A stretch of DNA of 64,000 nucleotides from contig JAGVWX010000007.1 in the NCBI GenBank assembly GCA_018304105.1, positions 36,779 to 100,778 of the forward strand, given 5' to 3'. The stretch comes from Candidatus Pacearchaeota archaeon (GTDB lineage Archaea > Nanobdellota > Nanobdellia > Pacearchaeales > GW2011-AR1). Position 1 is the first letter of the stretch. The number at the start of each line of letters is the position of its first letter. The position numbers and the translations under genes were made by a program. The notes beneath the pieces are model-generated. The model was not told the DNA's origin, ran no database searches, and saw nothing but the letters and a program-made list of their open reading frames with translations. This document shows, piece by piece, positions 7,936-17,104 of this stretch.

Positions 7936-9783
7936 TTAGATTTTCTTTAATTTTCTTGCGAGATTTTCTGTTTCGTTTAAGAGAGATTCAATTTCGTTTA
8001 GTCCTTGAAGCCAGAAATCTTTTTTTGAAATGTCAATTCCAAGATTTAAGAAGATGTTTTTTGGAGAGTCTGAAGTTCCCGCGGAAAGGAACTCTTTGAC
8101 CTTTTCTATGAACTTAGGATTTTGTTTGACTTTTGACTGGAGGGATTTTGAAATCAGCTCGCCCGAGACGTAAGAGTAAACGTAGAAAATGTATCTGAAG
8201 TGCGGGACGTAAATCCACCAATTGTCCGACGATGAAGTGTCGACGAATTCTCCCAGATATGAGGACATATGCTCTTTGAATAATTCTCCAATGTTTTCTT
8301 TTGAGAGGTATCCTTTTTTTCTGAACTCTCCATGGAGTTGGGTTTCAAAATTATAAAATGCAGTTTGTCGAAAGATTGAAGCGATTTCGCCGTTGAGTTT
8401 TTCCATGAGAATTGAGAGCCTTGTTTCTTCGTCCGATTCTTTAAGGAGCTCTTGCAAGACGAAGTCTTCCATGAAAGTTGAAGCGACTTCTGCCGTTGAC
8501 TTCGGAGTTTCGAAATACAGCGAATGTTGTTTTTCTCTCATCAGCTCATTGTTGATGCCGTGACCGACTTCGTGAGCGATTGTTGTAACGTCTTTTAGGG
8601 AGTTAGTGTGATTTAACATTATGTAAGTCGGCTGTGTTATGAGCATGTGAGTGCAGAAAGCACCGTTTCTTTTTCCTTTTCTTGGAAATGCGTCAATCTG
8701 GCCGTTTTTCAGATACATTTCGAAAATATCCAGGAATTTTTTGTCTAAAGATGAGAAAGTTTTTTTGACAAGTTCAATCGATTCTTCGAATTTGTATTTG
8801 GCTTTTTTCTTTCCGTAAGGAATATTTTTTTCGTAATATTGAAGTTTTTTTAAACCGAGCAATTTAGCTTTGAGCTTGTAAAATCTTTTTGAAATGTCGA
8901 ATCGGGAAGTGACTGCTTGAATCACCGTGTCAACGATTTCGGTTTCGATGTCGTCGTCCAGATGTCTTGCCTGGTCTGCACGGGAGAATTTTCTCAGCGA
9001 GTCGTTTGTTTTTTTGTTTGAGAGGATTGCATTGATTTCAGGTTCTGCTATTTCGGCGTATTGTTCGAAAATTTCCATTAACGCTTTGTTTGCTTCTTTC
9101 CTTGTCTCTTGGTTTGTATCGTCAAGCAATCCGAGAAGGTCTGAGAAATTTTTTGTTTGTTTTTTCCCTTCCATCATTATTTCTCTTTCTTGTTTGGCTA
9201 ACAAGCCAGAAGTTAGTCTTTCCCAGAAATCATGAGAAGTAGATTCTTTTAACGTTAAAACTTTTTCTTCGCCTTCTGACAAGAGATGTTTAGCTTCCTG
9301 GAAAGCTCTTTCTAGATGATGCTTGTAATCTTTGAGTTCTTCTGAAGAAAGGAATTTTTGCTGGTCTTTTTCTGGAATTTTAGCAATGTTAAGCATGAAG
9401 AACTTTTTTGAATTTCTCAATTCTTTTTCGAGCTCTTCTATTTTGTTGAGCTTTGCTTTTATTTCCGGATTTGCCTGGTCTAATTCGTATTTGAGGGCGA
9501 AATAAAATCCAGGAGAGCCGGAGTTTCCGAAGTTTCTTGAAAGCTCCTCGAGTTCATCAAGAGATTGTTTTAGGATTTTTGGCTCTTGAAGATAATCTTG
9601 CCTTTTGGACCATTTTTGAACAAACTTGGAGTTTGCTTGTTTTACCTTCTCGAGTTCTGTTTCTATTCTTGGGTCGTTGTCTGAATTGAGAAGCGGGGAA
9701 AGATCCCAAGATGTTTGCCACGGGCAAACTTCGCGACGTTTTCCGATGGAAACACGTCCAGATGTTTTTATTTGAGGAGCCAT
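7936..9783 (-). CDS. pepF: oligoendopeptidase F-like M3 zinc metallopeptidase
   Basis: A protein of 615 residues, the usual length of the PepF branch of family M3 (thimet oligopeptidase clan). The zinc site H404-E-V-G-H408 sits in TIAHEVGHGINNELM, and the downstream FETPKSTAEVASTFMED region supplies the third, glutamate ligand. The family cleaves peptides of roughly 7-20 residues in the cytoplasm, fitting a role in peptide turnover or nutrient peptide use. There is no signal peptide. The gene is flanked on both sides by dispersed elements (copies 2 and 3). Confidence 0.92.
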   Translation of the reverse strand: MAPQIKTSGRVSIGKRREVCPWQTSWDLSPLLNSDNDPRIETELEKVKQANSKFVQKWSKRQDYLQEPKILKQSLDELEELSRNFGNSGSPGFYFALKYELDQANPEIKAKLNKIEELEKELRNSKKFFMLNIAKIPEKDQQKFLSSEELKDYKHHLERAFQEAKHLLSEGEEKVLTLKESTSHDFWERLTSGLLAKQEREIMMEGKKQTKNFSDLLGLLDDTNQETRKEANKALMEIFEQYAEIAEPEINAILSNKKTNDSLRKFSRADQARHLDDDIETEIVDTVIQAVTSRFDISKRFYKLKAKLLGLKKLQYYEKNIPYGKKKAKYKFEESIELVKKTFSSLDKKFLDIFEMYLKNGQIDAFPRKGKRNGAFCTHMLITQPTYIMLNHTNSLKDVTTIAHEVGHGINNELMREKQHSLYFETPKSTAEVASTFMEDFVLQELLKESDEETRLSILMEKLNGEIASIFRQTAFYNFETQLHGEFRKKGYLSKENIGELFKEHMSSYLGEFVDTSSSDNWWIYVPHFRYIFYVYSYVSGELISKSLQSKVKQNPKFIEKVKEFLSAGTSDSPKNIFLNLGIDISKKDFWLQGLNEIESLLNETENLARKLKKI

Positions 9784-10333
9784 TTGCTAATGAAAGCAGA
9801 AGAGTTTATAAAAATTGGTAATTCTGAGATGAAGATAATTAGAACAAAATAGCCAAAATATTTGTAATGCCGACGGTAATTACTGATAACGTTCTTGTCA
9901 GATGTCCCAGTATTTTGAGATTAATTTGGATATTTTTGTCTTTTGGTTTTGTTGAAAATCTTTTTTCGAGTTGGTTGCACCCACCCACCCGCCCAGATAG
10001 TTTCGATTTGTATTAATAAATCTCTCAAATCGAATCATTTGTCGCAATTCCACTATACAAGACACCTACGGTTTCTTCTATGAAATTTTCCCTTAGTATA
10101 CTGCTCAGGGCTGGTGTGAAAAACCCTACTCGCAGCCACGCATCTTAATTGAATAAATTATTGGTAATGCGTAACATGCTCGCTCGCGACCACGTGCGAA
10201 ATAATTTACTAAATACTCGTCACGTAGTGCGCTCGCCCTAATCATCCGAATCCACGCACTTCCAATCAATATAGTAAAACCTGCAACTTGGACTTTTTCA
10301 ACAGAGCATCATCTTTTAAGAAAATTATTCTAA
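9784..10333. other. gene-free stretch containing dispersed element copy 3
   Basis: No coding region is supported here. Most of it is the intergenic element described at 9948-10305. The left part (9784-9947) is AT-rich and holds the pepF promoter region; nothing else is evident. Confidence 0.6.
9948..10305. repeat. dispersed intergenic element, copy 3, with G-quadruplex motif and hairpin
   Basis: Starts TTTTGTTGAAAATC and ends GACTTTTTCAACAG. Its first 98 bp (9949-10046) are identical to 19663-19760. They hold CCCACCCACCCGCCC (9980-9994; minus strand GGGCGGGTGGGTGGG), then a hairpin TTCGATTTG/CAAATCGAA. The right half repeats the modules ACTCGCAGCCACGC, GCGTAACATGCTCG, GCTCGCCCTAATC and AGTAAAACCTGCAACTTGG found in copy 1. 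Confidence 0.8.
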
Positions 10334-10678
10334 TTAATCTTCAGATAATTTCATAATTGCTTCGGCGATGTCGCCTTTAGTTTCTTCGAGAGCGGAGCGG
10401 GCGTCTTCTTCGGAACTTGATGTTTTTTCTGCGACAAGTTTTATATCGTCTTCTGAGAAAGATTCCGCTGATTCTTCTTTTATGTCGCCGGTGACTTGAA
10501 ATGACTCCTGACCCTGCATCGTTATTTTTTGGATTGACGGATTTTCGATTACTATTTTTGAGCCGTCTGTCTTTTCAATAGTAACTCTTTCGGCATCGAT
10601 GTCTTCCTGGTTTATACCTAGCTGCTTCATCATGCCTTTCATTTTTGCGGGATTCATGCCGCCTAATCCTGGAAACAT
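10334..10678 (-). CDS. nac: nascent polypeptide-associated complex protein
   Basis: A protein of 114 residues matching archaeal NAC, which binds ribosomes and shields emerging nascent chains as a homodimer. A Met/Gly-rich N-terminus (MFPGLGGMNPAKMKGMMKQLG) leads to the beta-barrel NAC domain (about residues 25-65). The C-terminal UBA domain has EDDIKLVAEKTSSSEEDARSALEETKGDIAEAI split over residues 75-110. Length and domain order are standard. Confidence 0.93.
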   Translation of the reverse strand: MFPGLGGMNPAKMKGMMKQLGINQEDIDAERVTIEKTDGSKIVIENPSIQKITMQGQESFQVTGDIKEESAESFSEDDIKLVAEKTSSSEEDARSALEETKGDIAEAIMKLSED

Positions 10679-10714
10679 AATTTGAATGAGAATGAGAGTT
10701 ATTTATATTTTTGC

Positions 10715-11077
10715 CTAGACTGCAAAATATTTGATATCTACTCTGTCGAATCTGCATCTGCTTGGAAAGTAACCGCCCATTGAAATTGGATCTTCCTTAG
10801 GGTTTGTCAGATTATGGAATCTTTCTTCAGATAACCAGACGTCGTATCTTGTTCTTTCTTTTGGAGATGCGTTTCTTGGTTTTGCGGTAACATGAAATCC
10901 AGATTCTTCACCAAGCTGGTACCAAGAGTTTGGAACATTTCTTACGATGTGAACGACTAATCTTGGTTTCTGCCATTCGGGCATTACGTATTCTATTCTC
11001 TTTTTTTTCTCGCCCTTTTCTTTGTCAGCAAGATATAATGTTATATCTAATCCGCCTTGGTAAGATGATGCACGCAT
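10715..11077 (-). CDS. soluble protein of unknown function
   Basis: A protein of 120 residues, basic and probably beta-rich, with no membrane segment. It lies 36 nt upstream of NAC on the same strand and could be co-transcribed with it. Motifs such as YVMPEWQKPRLVVHIVRNVP and GGYFPSRCRFDRVDIKYF are distinctive but match no family I recognise. Confidence 0.6.
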   Translation of the reverse strand: MRASSYQGGLDITLYLADKEKGEKKKRIEYVMPEWQKPRLVVHIVRNVPNSWYQLGEESGFHVTAKPRNASPKERTRYDVWLSEERFHNLTNPKEDPISMGGYFPSRCRFDRVDIKYFAV

Positions 11078-11123
11078 GAAACTTCATAATTTGAATGGTT
11101 AAAAGGATAATTGTGCTGGAAAG

Positions 11124-11294
11124 TTATTGCACTATCGGGAAAAAGAGTTTCATTCCCAGAACAATCAGAAGGATTGCCACTAAAAATACTATGACCTGTC
11201 CGGGCGTGATTATGAATCTAGAGTTGAATTCTTCATCGTACCTCATGAGGCCGCCGAAGGCGCCTGGCATGTGGATTTTATTGTCTTTTGCCAT
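11124..11294 (-). CDS. secG: preprotein translocase Sec61-beta/SecG subunit
   Basis: A protein of 56 residues. The short conserved stretch HMPGAFGGLMRYDEE, then one C-terminal membrane helix (VIVFLVAILLIVLGMKLFF), is the hallmark of archaeal Sec61-beta, the small non-essential subunit of the SecYE channel. I chose the ATG at 11294 rather than an upstream ATG at 11336 because the family starts at MAKDNKIHMPG and TTTTTATA lies about 27 nt upstream, so the mRNA is probably leaderless. The other translocon genes are not in this window. Confidence 0.88.
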   Translation of the reverse strand: MAKDNKIHMPGAFGGLMRYDEEFNSRFIITPGQVIVFLVAILLIVLGMKLFFPIVQ

Positions 11295-11328
11295 GATTAG
11301 GAGAATGAGGGGGGGTATAAAAAGTTTT

Positions 11329-11673
11329 TCATGCAACCTTTCTTTCTAATTCTGGTTCTGCTAGCTCTACGCCTATTTTATAGAAGTGGTCTCTTGTGTT
11401 GGTAACTTCAAGGAGCCTTTCAAATTTTTCCGGAGCACTTATGATAGAGATTCTGCTTGTTACGTTCTGCAAATTTCTCACAATCAAAACCATTTCCGCG
11501 ATGAAGGTGCTGTCGAGATGAGTAACGCCTCCCAAGTCAAAAACAACACGATCGCCAGGTTTAATGTATGGAATGGTGTGGCCAGCGAGATCTATTCGGC
11601 GTTTATATGTGAAATCTCCAGAAAGGGCAAAAATTTGTTTTCCAAGGATTTCACGATAATCCACATGAGACAT
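11329..11673 (-). CDS. STAS-domain protein (anti-sigma-factor-antagonist-like)
   Basis: A protein of 114 residues forming a single STAS domain. It has an N-terminal strand (IFALSGDFTYKRR), the phosphoacceptor-type loop HLDSTFIAEM and a terminal helix. In bacteria SpoIIAA-like proteins are switched by serine phosphorylation at this loop; here Ser/Thr of LDST are the candidates. No partner kinase or sigma factor is visible, and archaea lack sigma factors, so the output is unknown. It lies upstream of Sec61-beta on the same strand. Confidence 0.75.
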   Translation of the reverse strand: MSHVDYREILGKQIFALSGDFTYKRRIDLAGHTIPYIKPGDRVVFDLGGVTHLDSTFIAEMVLIVRNLQNVTSRISIISAPEKFERLLEVTNTRDHFYKIGVELAEPELERKVA

Positions 11674-11697
11674 TGGTAAAAGAGAATATCTTTGTTT

Positions 11698-12312
11698 TTA
11701 ATCTTTTAGTTTTGCCAGAAATCTCTTCTTATCTCTTCCTGGAACGTCTTTGCCCCAGAGGACGAAAATTCTGTTGATTTTGCTCCAGTATTTTTTTGGC
11801 ACTAGTTTTTGCAAGGTGAGTTCTGTTTCATGAGGTGTCTTAGTGCGAACAAGGCCGAGAATATTAGAAATTCTGTGAACGTGAGTGTCGACGGTGATTC
11901 CTGGTTTTTTGTGTATTTCTGTAAGAATTAAGTTTGCTGTTTTCCTTCCGACGCCCGGCAAGGTGACGAGGTCTTCAATCGTGTTTGGAACTTTGCCATT
12001 GAAATTTTTAATGAGCATTTGCGCGGTGGCTTTAGAATTTTTGGATTTGGTTTTGTAGTAGTTGATTTTTTTTGTTAGTGATTTGATTTTTGATAATGGA
12101 GCTTTGCTCCAGGAGCTTAATGTGGGCAAAGAGCGAAATGCGTTTGTCATTACAGGAATTGTGGTTTCATCCCTGCTTTGGGCGGAGTAGATTGTCGTTA
12201 TGAGAGTTTGCCAGTCGTGCTTCCAGCCTTCTCCAGCTAGGCGCTTCTTGGATTTGGAATATTTTTTTTGGGCGAGCTTGAAGATGTGAAGGAATTTTTG
12301 TTTGGAATTCAT
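11698..12312 (-). CDS. nth: endonuclease III-family DNA glycosylase without Fe-S cluster
   Basis: A protein of 204 residues of the HhH-GPD superfamily. Helix-hairpin-helix LVTLPGVGRKTANLIL contains the catalytic-type Lys, and VDTHVHRIS contains the catalytic Asp. It would remove oxidised pyrimidines and nick abasic sites in base excision repair. The usual C-terminal four-cysteine loop that holds the [4Fe-4S] cluster is absent; the protein ends WGKDVPGRDKKRFLAKLKD and has no cysteine. Cluster-free forms of this family are known, so the protein may still be active. Confidence 0.88.
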   Translation of the reverse strand: MNSKQKFLHIFKLAQKKYSKSKKRLAGEGWKHDWQTLITTIYSAQSRDETTIPVMTNAFRSLPTLSSWSKAPLSKIKSLTKKINYYKTKSKNSKATAQMLIKNFNGKVPNTIEDLVTLPGVGRKTANLILTEIHKKPGITVDTHVHRISNILGLVRTKTPHETELTLQKLVPKKYWSKINRIFVLWGKDVPGRDKKRFLAKLKD

Positions 12313-12347
12313 CAGGTAAAAAGAAAAAAGAAGTTAATAAGGTTTGT

Positions 12348-13025
12348 CTAGCGCTTCGCTTTCACGAAGAGAAGAACCAAAAAAATTATCAAGAGCATTG
12401 AGAGAGCCAGGAGAAGACTTGGGGCGAGTTTGTTTTGTTGCGGCAAAGGATTTGTGTTCTTGGACGAGAGTTTAATTTCATTTTGCGGGAAGTTGTAATT
12501 TATTTCCTGGAAGTTTTCTTTGGACGGTTCTGTTGAAGATTGAGAAGTCCAGACAATATTATTGGATGAACCTCCTGAACTGCCAGAGCTTTTAGACGAG
12601 GAAGTTTTGTTTTCAATAGGTCGCTCGTTGGTTTCTCCGGAAATTGAGACCTTAAGCCAGACTGCGAACTGGACGATTGAATTGCCGACTTCGCCTTGGC
12701 GGAAGACTAATGTGCCACGGTAACTTCCTGGTTTTGAGCCGGACAAGCAGACTTCTATTTCTTTTTGGTTTGGGTTTATTTCGTTTGGATAACTTATGCT
12801 TATTCTGTGGGTTTGAGAAGAAGTTTGAAAATTTGAAATGGACCATTCCTGAGAAGAAAATTGTGCCCAGACGTCTTTGATTGTTGTTTGGGATTCTACT
12901 TCAAAGTTTATTTTCTTGCATGAGATTTGATTTTTTTCCAGATTGAATTCTAGACTTGTTGGGGAAAATTGTAATGCTGAAGTTATGGGGATTAATAATA
13001 GAATTAGAAAAATTAATTTTCTCAT
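12348..13025 (-). CDS. secreted, C-terminally anchored beta-sandwich protein
   Basis: A protein of 225 residues with signal peptide MRKLIFLILLLIPITSALQ, an Ig-like or CARDB-like extracellular domain and a Ser/Gly-rich spacer. A C-terminal helix (LLLALSMLLIIFLVLLFV) ends in KAKR, a stop-transfer anchor. The start at 13025 overlaps the upstream gene's stop by 4 nt (ATGA), so it is coupled to the lamin-tail-domain gene. The same arrangement, exported protein then small C-anchored protein, recurs at 31049-32549. It probably anchors or presents its partner. Confidence 0.75.
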   Translation of the reverse strand: MRKLIFLILLLIPITSALQFSPTSLEFNLEKNQISCKKINFEVESQTTIKDVWAQFSSQEWSISNFQTSSQTHRISISYPNEINPNQKEIEVCLSGSKPGSYRGTLVFRQGEVGNSIVQFAVWLKVSISGETNERPIENKTSSSKSSGSSGGSSNNIVWTSQSSTEPSKENFQEINYNFPQNEIKLSSKNTNPLPQQNKLAPSLLLALSMLLIIFLVLLFVKAKR

Positions 13026-13906
13026 TGCGGAGGCAGACCTGTTACGGTGTAAGTTATGATGCCTTGATTGTGCCCCGGTTGTGCGTCTTCGGGAATGTCG
13101 AGCGTGGGGAATGCTATTTGAATTGGTGAAGTATAATTGATTATCCAAAAGCTTCCGGTTGCTGGTTGGCCGTCGATTTTTAATCCTTGGTTGAATGGAA
13201 AACCAAAGACTTCTGTTATTTCGACCTGGGCATCGGCAGTTGAACCAGTTATGTTAAATATAATTGGACCGTTTGTGGCAGGATTGTTTTGTGAGCCGGG
13301 CTGAACAAAGCCGAATTCTAAATTCCTCGGCAAGACTTGGAATGCGACTGTTCCAGTTATGGTAACATTGAGGTCTTGCTGATTCTGGGGCGTGACTCCG
13401 TTTTCTGCATTGTAAGTGCATTCTGTTTTTATGAAATCGTTCTTGTCAATTCCTGTATCTTGGCCGTTTGGAATTCTTGCTAAACATTCATCTGAGAAAC
13501 TGTCAGCATTGCCGTCGGGAGCGTTATCTGTGATATTGCCATCATTCCAAGTTCCGTGTGCTACTGAATCAACCAAAACTCCTTCTGAATTGTAAAGCGT
13601 GATTTGTCCGTCATCTTTTTGGTCGCCTGTCGGATTTAAAATTGTAAAATATTTATTGGGCTGAATTATTCCCTCTAAATGTACAGTTACATTTGTACCA
13701 TCTGTGAGGTTTAATGTCCAGCCCGAAAGATTGACAGGATTGCTATCTGGATTGTATAATTCAAACCATTCATCGCTGCCAGTTGTTTTGTTATCACCGT
13801 TCCGGTCAGTTTGAGGGTCGGTTGTGAATTCGTTGATGACAATCGCTGAGGAGAAAGATGCTAGGAAGACTGTAAGAATTAGGAATGATATTATCCTCTT
13901 TTTCAT
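13022..13906 (-). CDS. secreted lamin-tail-domain (LTD) protein
   Basis: A protein of 294 residues. Signal peptide MKKRIISFLILTVFLASFSSA is followed by a lamin-tail domain (INEFTTDP, GSDEWFELYN, VNLSGWTLNLTDG; about residues 23-135). A second beta-sandwich domain (about 165-290) has repeated Asn-linked sequons. LTD domains are Ig-like folds common in secreted and surface proteins, often beside nucleases or binding modules; no catalytic motif is present here. The start at 13906 was chosen at the signal peptide. The downstream gene overlaps by 4 nt. Confidence 0.82.
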   Translation of the reverse strand: MKKRIISFLILTVFLASFSSAIVINEFTTDPQTDRNGDNKTTGSDEWFELYNPDSNPVNLSGWTLNLTDGTNVTVHLEGIIQPNKYFTILNPTGDQKDDGQITLYNSEGVLVDSVAHGTWNDGNITDNAPDGNADSFSDECLARIPNGQDTGIDKNDFIKTECTYNAENGVTPQNQQDLNVTITGTVAFQVLPRNLEFGFVQPGSQNNPATNGPIIFNITGSTADAQVEITEVFGFPFNQGLKIDGQPATGSFWIINYTSPIQIAFPTLDIPEDAQPGHNQGIITYTVTGLPPQ

Positions 13907-13993
13907 TTTATTTTGAGTTAACTTATGTTTATAAACTTTGTTGAATTTTGGTGTTTGGAAAAGGTTTAAAAATAACCGGTGTTTATTGTTGCT

Positions 13994-14221
13994 ATGAATT
14001 TGCCGAGAGATTACAATCGAGCGGATGCTGTTGAGCAAGTGGCGGACAGGGTAAGGAAGGGTGAACTGATAGATGTTGGTAGAGTGGCTGCAGATTATAA
14101 AGTGCCTCCGAGCGAGGCGAGAGCGTTATTCTACTGTGCAAAATCAGTGGCGGGTCAAAAGCCTCAAGAGTTTCTGAAAAGATATGTTCCTAATAAAGAT
14201 AGGGATAATGGAAACTGCTAA
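13994..14221 (+). CDS. small soluble protein, possibly HTH-like, function unknown
   Basis: A protein of 75 residues. The segment VGRVAADYKVPPSEARALFYCAKS could form a helix-turn-helix, but this is only an impression. TTTAAAAATA at 13965-13974, 25 nt before the ATG, is a good TATA box and implies a leaderless mRNA. It is divergent from the lamin-tail gene. Confidence 0.55.
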   Translation: MNLPRDYNRADAVEQVADRVRKGELIDVGRVAADYKVPPSEARALFYCAKSVAGQKPQEFLKRYVPNKDRDNGNC

Positions 14222-14291
14222 TCGAGTTTAAATAATATTTTCTAACTCTTTTTTAATTTAGTGATGATAATACGAAAGCTAATGAGCCAAT

Positions 14292-14336
14292 ACTGATGAA
14301 GTCAACTTCTTTCAGTCGTTGAGGCAGCCGACCGAC
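14292..14336. repeat. dispersed short repeat (CTGCCTCAACGACT type), copy 1
   Basis: Nearly identical to 50760-50805. Both contain ACTGA, GAAGTCAACT and AGTCGTTGAGGCAGCC, ending in CCGAC. Shorter relatives sit at 44969-44999 and 45004-45036. It lies between two genes with nothing else recognisable. TCTGACTTTTTCAAAAAAC just downstream resembles the right end of the larger dispersed elements. Confidence 0.6.
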
Positions 14337-14440
14337 TTGCGAATAGTCTTTTACTGGCGATTATTTAAGGATTCTGACTTTTTCAAAAAACTAATCTAAC
14401 ACAAAAACCTTAAAACCACGCACTTCTTGAGTTTTCTATT

Positions 14441-16786
14441 ATGGGTAAGAATCAACTTGACATAAAAGCGATTGAAGAAAAGTGGAGAAGGTATTGGGAG
14501 AGAGAAGAGATTTACAAGTTTAATCCGCACTCGAAAAAGAAAGTTTATTCTGTTGACACGCCGCCGCCGACGGTTTCGGGGGATATGCACATCGGGCATG
14601 CGTCATCTTATTCGCATGATGACTTTATTGTGAGGTATAAGAGAATGAATGGGTTTGAAGTTTTGTATCCTTTCGGAACGGACGATAACGGGCTGCCGAC
14701 TGAAAGATTAATTGAAAGGCTAAAGAATGTTAAAAGCAAGAATATGTCGCGGGCGGAATTTATTGAACTTTGTTTGAAAACATTGAAAGAGATAACACCG
14801 GCGTTTGTCCAGGACTGGAAGAATCTTGGAATTTCTTGTGATTACGACGTGCATTATTCAACAATTGATGAGCATTCAAGAAAAATGTCGCAGGCTTCGT
14901 TTATTGAATTGTATAAGAAAGGATTGGTTTACAGAGAAAAGTTTCCGACGATTTATTGTCCAGAATGCCAGACGCCGGTTGCGCAGGCAGAACTTGAAGA
15001 CAAGAACAAGGATACTTTGTTTACTACCTTGAAATTTCTAACGGAGAACGGAACTAGTTTACCGATTGCTACAACAAGGCCTGAACTTTTGGGAGCGTGC
15101 GTTGCGATTTTTGTTAATCCAGACGATAAAAGATATAAAAATCAAATTGGAAGGAAGGCGACAGTTCCGTTGTTTGAGTATGATGTCCCGATAATCGCTG
15201 ACAAGTCGGCGGATATTGAGAAAGGCACAGGAGTCTTGATGGTTTGTTCTTATGGAGACAAGTACGATGTTGATGCAATCAAACGATACAAATTGGAACC
15301 GAGAGTTATTTTTTCGCTGGATGGAAAAGTCAAGGCAGGGAAATATGCTGGGCTGACGATTCTTGAGACAAGGAAGAAAACGCTTCAGGATTTGAAAGAG
15401 AGAAATTTAATTTTGGAGCAGAAGAGCATAACGCATGCCGTAAATGTTCATGACAAGTGCGGAACCGGAATTGAGTTTTTGCCGACGGAGCAATGGTTCA
15501 TTAAAATTCTTGACAAGAAGAAAGAATTGATTGAGCAGGGTAAGAAGATTAAATGGCATCCGGAATATATGTTCAAGAGATATGAAAATTGGATTCACGG
15601 ACTTGAATGGGACTGGAGCATTTCGAGAGAGAGGCATTTTGGAATTCCGATACCGGTTTGGATTTGCGAGAAATGCAACGAAATAATTTTGCCTGAGGAA
15701 AAAGAATTGCCTGTTGATCCGATGCAGAAAAATAAGAAATGTCCTAAGTGCAAAATTGATGCTAAACCAGAGACTAGGGTTTTGGACACTTGGGCGACTT
15801 CATCTCTGACGCCGCAAATTGTTTCTTCACTCGTTAAAGAAAAAGTTAAAGTTCCTTATTCATTGAGACCGCAGGCGCATGACATAATTAGGACTTGGGC
15901 GTTTTATACAATTGTCAAGTCACTGTATCACGAAAAGAAAATTCCTTGGGAAGAAATTGCGATTTCGGGATTTGTTACGCTTGGAGGAGAGAAAATGTCG
16001 AAGTCTAAGGGAAATGTTGTCAAGCCAAAAGAAGTGATTGAAAGTTTTGGGAGCGACGCATTGAGGTATTGGGCGGCTACGGCAAAACTCGGAGATGACG
16101 TAGATTATCAGGAAAATGATTTGGTTGCCGGAAAGAAATTCGTTACTAAACTTTTGAATGCAAGCAGATTTGTTTTTATGAATTTGAAACATCAAAGCAA
16201 GAAGCCGAAGTTGCTTGAAGCAGACAGATTATTTTTAACGCAGGTTAACAAATTGGTAAAAGGCGCGAGTGAAGCTTTTGAAGATTATAATTATGCTAAA
16301 GCCAAGCTTGACACGGAAAGATTTTTTTGGCAGGTTTTCGCGGATAATTATCTTGAGATTGTAAAGAACAGAGTTTATAACGGAAGCGACGAAGAAAAAG
16401 CGTCGGCGTTTTATGCACTTTATCAGGGCCTGTTGGCGATTGTGAAATTAATGGCTCCGATTACGCCTTACATAACTGAAGAAGTTTATCAGAATCATTT
16501 TAAGAAATACGAAAAGGAAAAGTCTGTTCATATCTCGAGTTGGCCGGGGAAAATTGAAGTAGGTAAGGGAAAGAACGATGAGAAAATTTGGAACGATTTT
16601 TTGAATCTGATTGCGAGGGTCAGGCAGGCAAAATCCGAGAATCAGAAGGCGATGAATTCTAAAATTGTTTTGACTTTGAACCAAAGAGAGCAGGATGAAT
16701 TGAAAGATGTTATGCAAGATTTTAAATCGGTGATGAATATTGCTGAGCTGAAGAGCGGAGAGTTTAAAGTGGATTTTGTGGAATAA
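14441..16786 (+). CDS. valS: valyl-tRNA synthetase
   Basis: A protein of 781 residues, class Ia, charging tRNA-Val. The PPPTVSGDMHIGHA signature (HIGH 50-53), GTDDNGLPTER, the CP1 editing domain region (residues about 190-330, ATTRPELLGA), WDWSISRERHFGIPIPVW and KMSKS (518-522) identify ValRS rather than LeuRS or IleRS. A zinc-ribbon pair CEKC...CPKC is in the insertion before KMSKS. It is shorter than typical ValRS and lacks a long C-terminal coiled coil. A weak TATA-like CTTAAAA lies about 28 nt upstream. Confidence 0.95.
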   Translation: MGKNQLDIKAIEEKWRRYWEREEIYKFNPHSKKKVYSVDTPPPTVSGDMHIGHASSYSHDDFIVRYKRMNGFEVLYPFGTDDNGLPTERLIERLKNVKSKNMSRAEFIELCLKTLKEITPAFVQDWKNLGISCDYDVHYSTIDEHSRKMSQASFIELYKKGLVYREKFPTIYCPECQTPVAQAELEDKNKDTLFTTLKFLTENGTSLPIATTRPELLGACVAIFVNPDDKRYKNQIGRKATVPLFEYDVPIIADKSADIEKGTGVLMVCSYGDKYDVDAIKRYKLEPRVIFSLDGKVKAGKYAGLTILETRKKTLQDLKERNLILEQKSITHAVNVHDKCGTGIEFLPTEQWFIKILDKKKELIEQGKKIKWHPEYMFKRYENWIHGLEWDWSISRERHFGIPIPVWICEKCNEIILPEEKELPVDPMQKNKKCPKCKIDAKPETRVLDTWATSSLTPQIVSSLVKEKVKVPYSLRPQAHDIIRTWAFYTIVKSLYHEKKIPWEEIAISGFVTLGGEKMSKSKGNVVKPKEVIESFGSDALRYWAATAKLGDDVDYQENDLVAGKKFVTKLLNASRFVFMNLKHQSKKPKLLEADRLFLTQVNKLVKGASEAFEDYNYAKAKLDTERFFWQVFADNYLEIVKNRVYNGSDEEKASAFYALYQGLLAIVKLMAPITPYITEEVYQNHFKKYEKEKSVHISSWPGKIEVGKGKNDEKIWNDFLNLIARVRQAKSENQKAMNSKIVLTLNQREQDELKDVMQDFKSVMNIAELKSGEFKVDFVE

Positions 16787-16820
16787 GAAATTTTATAAAC
16801 TCTTCTTGTTTTTAATTAGT

Positions 16821-17060
16821 ATGAGGGGCGATGGTTTTCTATTTGGCGACGTTCATCCTAAAGGATTATTTGGACAGCAGGCGGTGCGGACCGGAGATTC
16901 TGTTTTTGACAATAGTGGTTATGTTGAGTCGGCAAGGGCGGATGCTGCTGGACAAAGGTATATTCCTTTTCAGGAACCTGAAGTTGACATAAATGGAAAT
17001 CGAATGTTATTTGCCGGAAGAGTTTTGCATGATGAGAACGGCCGAAGTTATGACGCGTGA
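16821..17060 (+). CDS. small protein of unknown function
   Basis: A protein of 79 residues. TTTATAAA (16792-16799) lies 25 nt before this ATG, so I chose it over an upstream start inside the promoter. Hydrophilic, no membrane segment, no cysteine. No family recognised. Confidence 0.5.
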   Translation: MRGDGFLFGDVHPKGLFGQQAVRTGDSVFDNSGYVESARADAAGQRYIPFQEPEVDINGNRMLFAGRVLHDENGRSYDA

Positions 17061-17104
17061 CGCTTAGATTTATTAACGTTAATTCTTAATATAAAATATC
17101 GATG

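Noticed and set aside
14262-14320. Possible C/D box guide RNA (GTGATGA and CTGATGA)
   Set aside because: The spacing between boxes is wrong and no proper D/D' boxes or terminal stem are found.
14292-14336. Hammerhead-ribozyme-like CTGATGA core
   Set aside because: The GAAA and three-stem arrangement required for a hammerhead is missing, and the second copy reads CTGACGA.
14441-16786. Leucyl- or isoleucyl-tRNA synthetase
   Set aside because: PPPTVSGDMHIGHA and WDWSISRERHFGIPIPVW are ValRS signatures.
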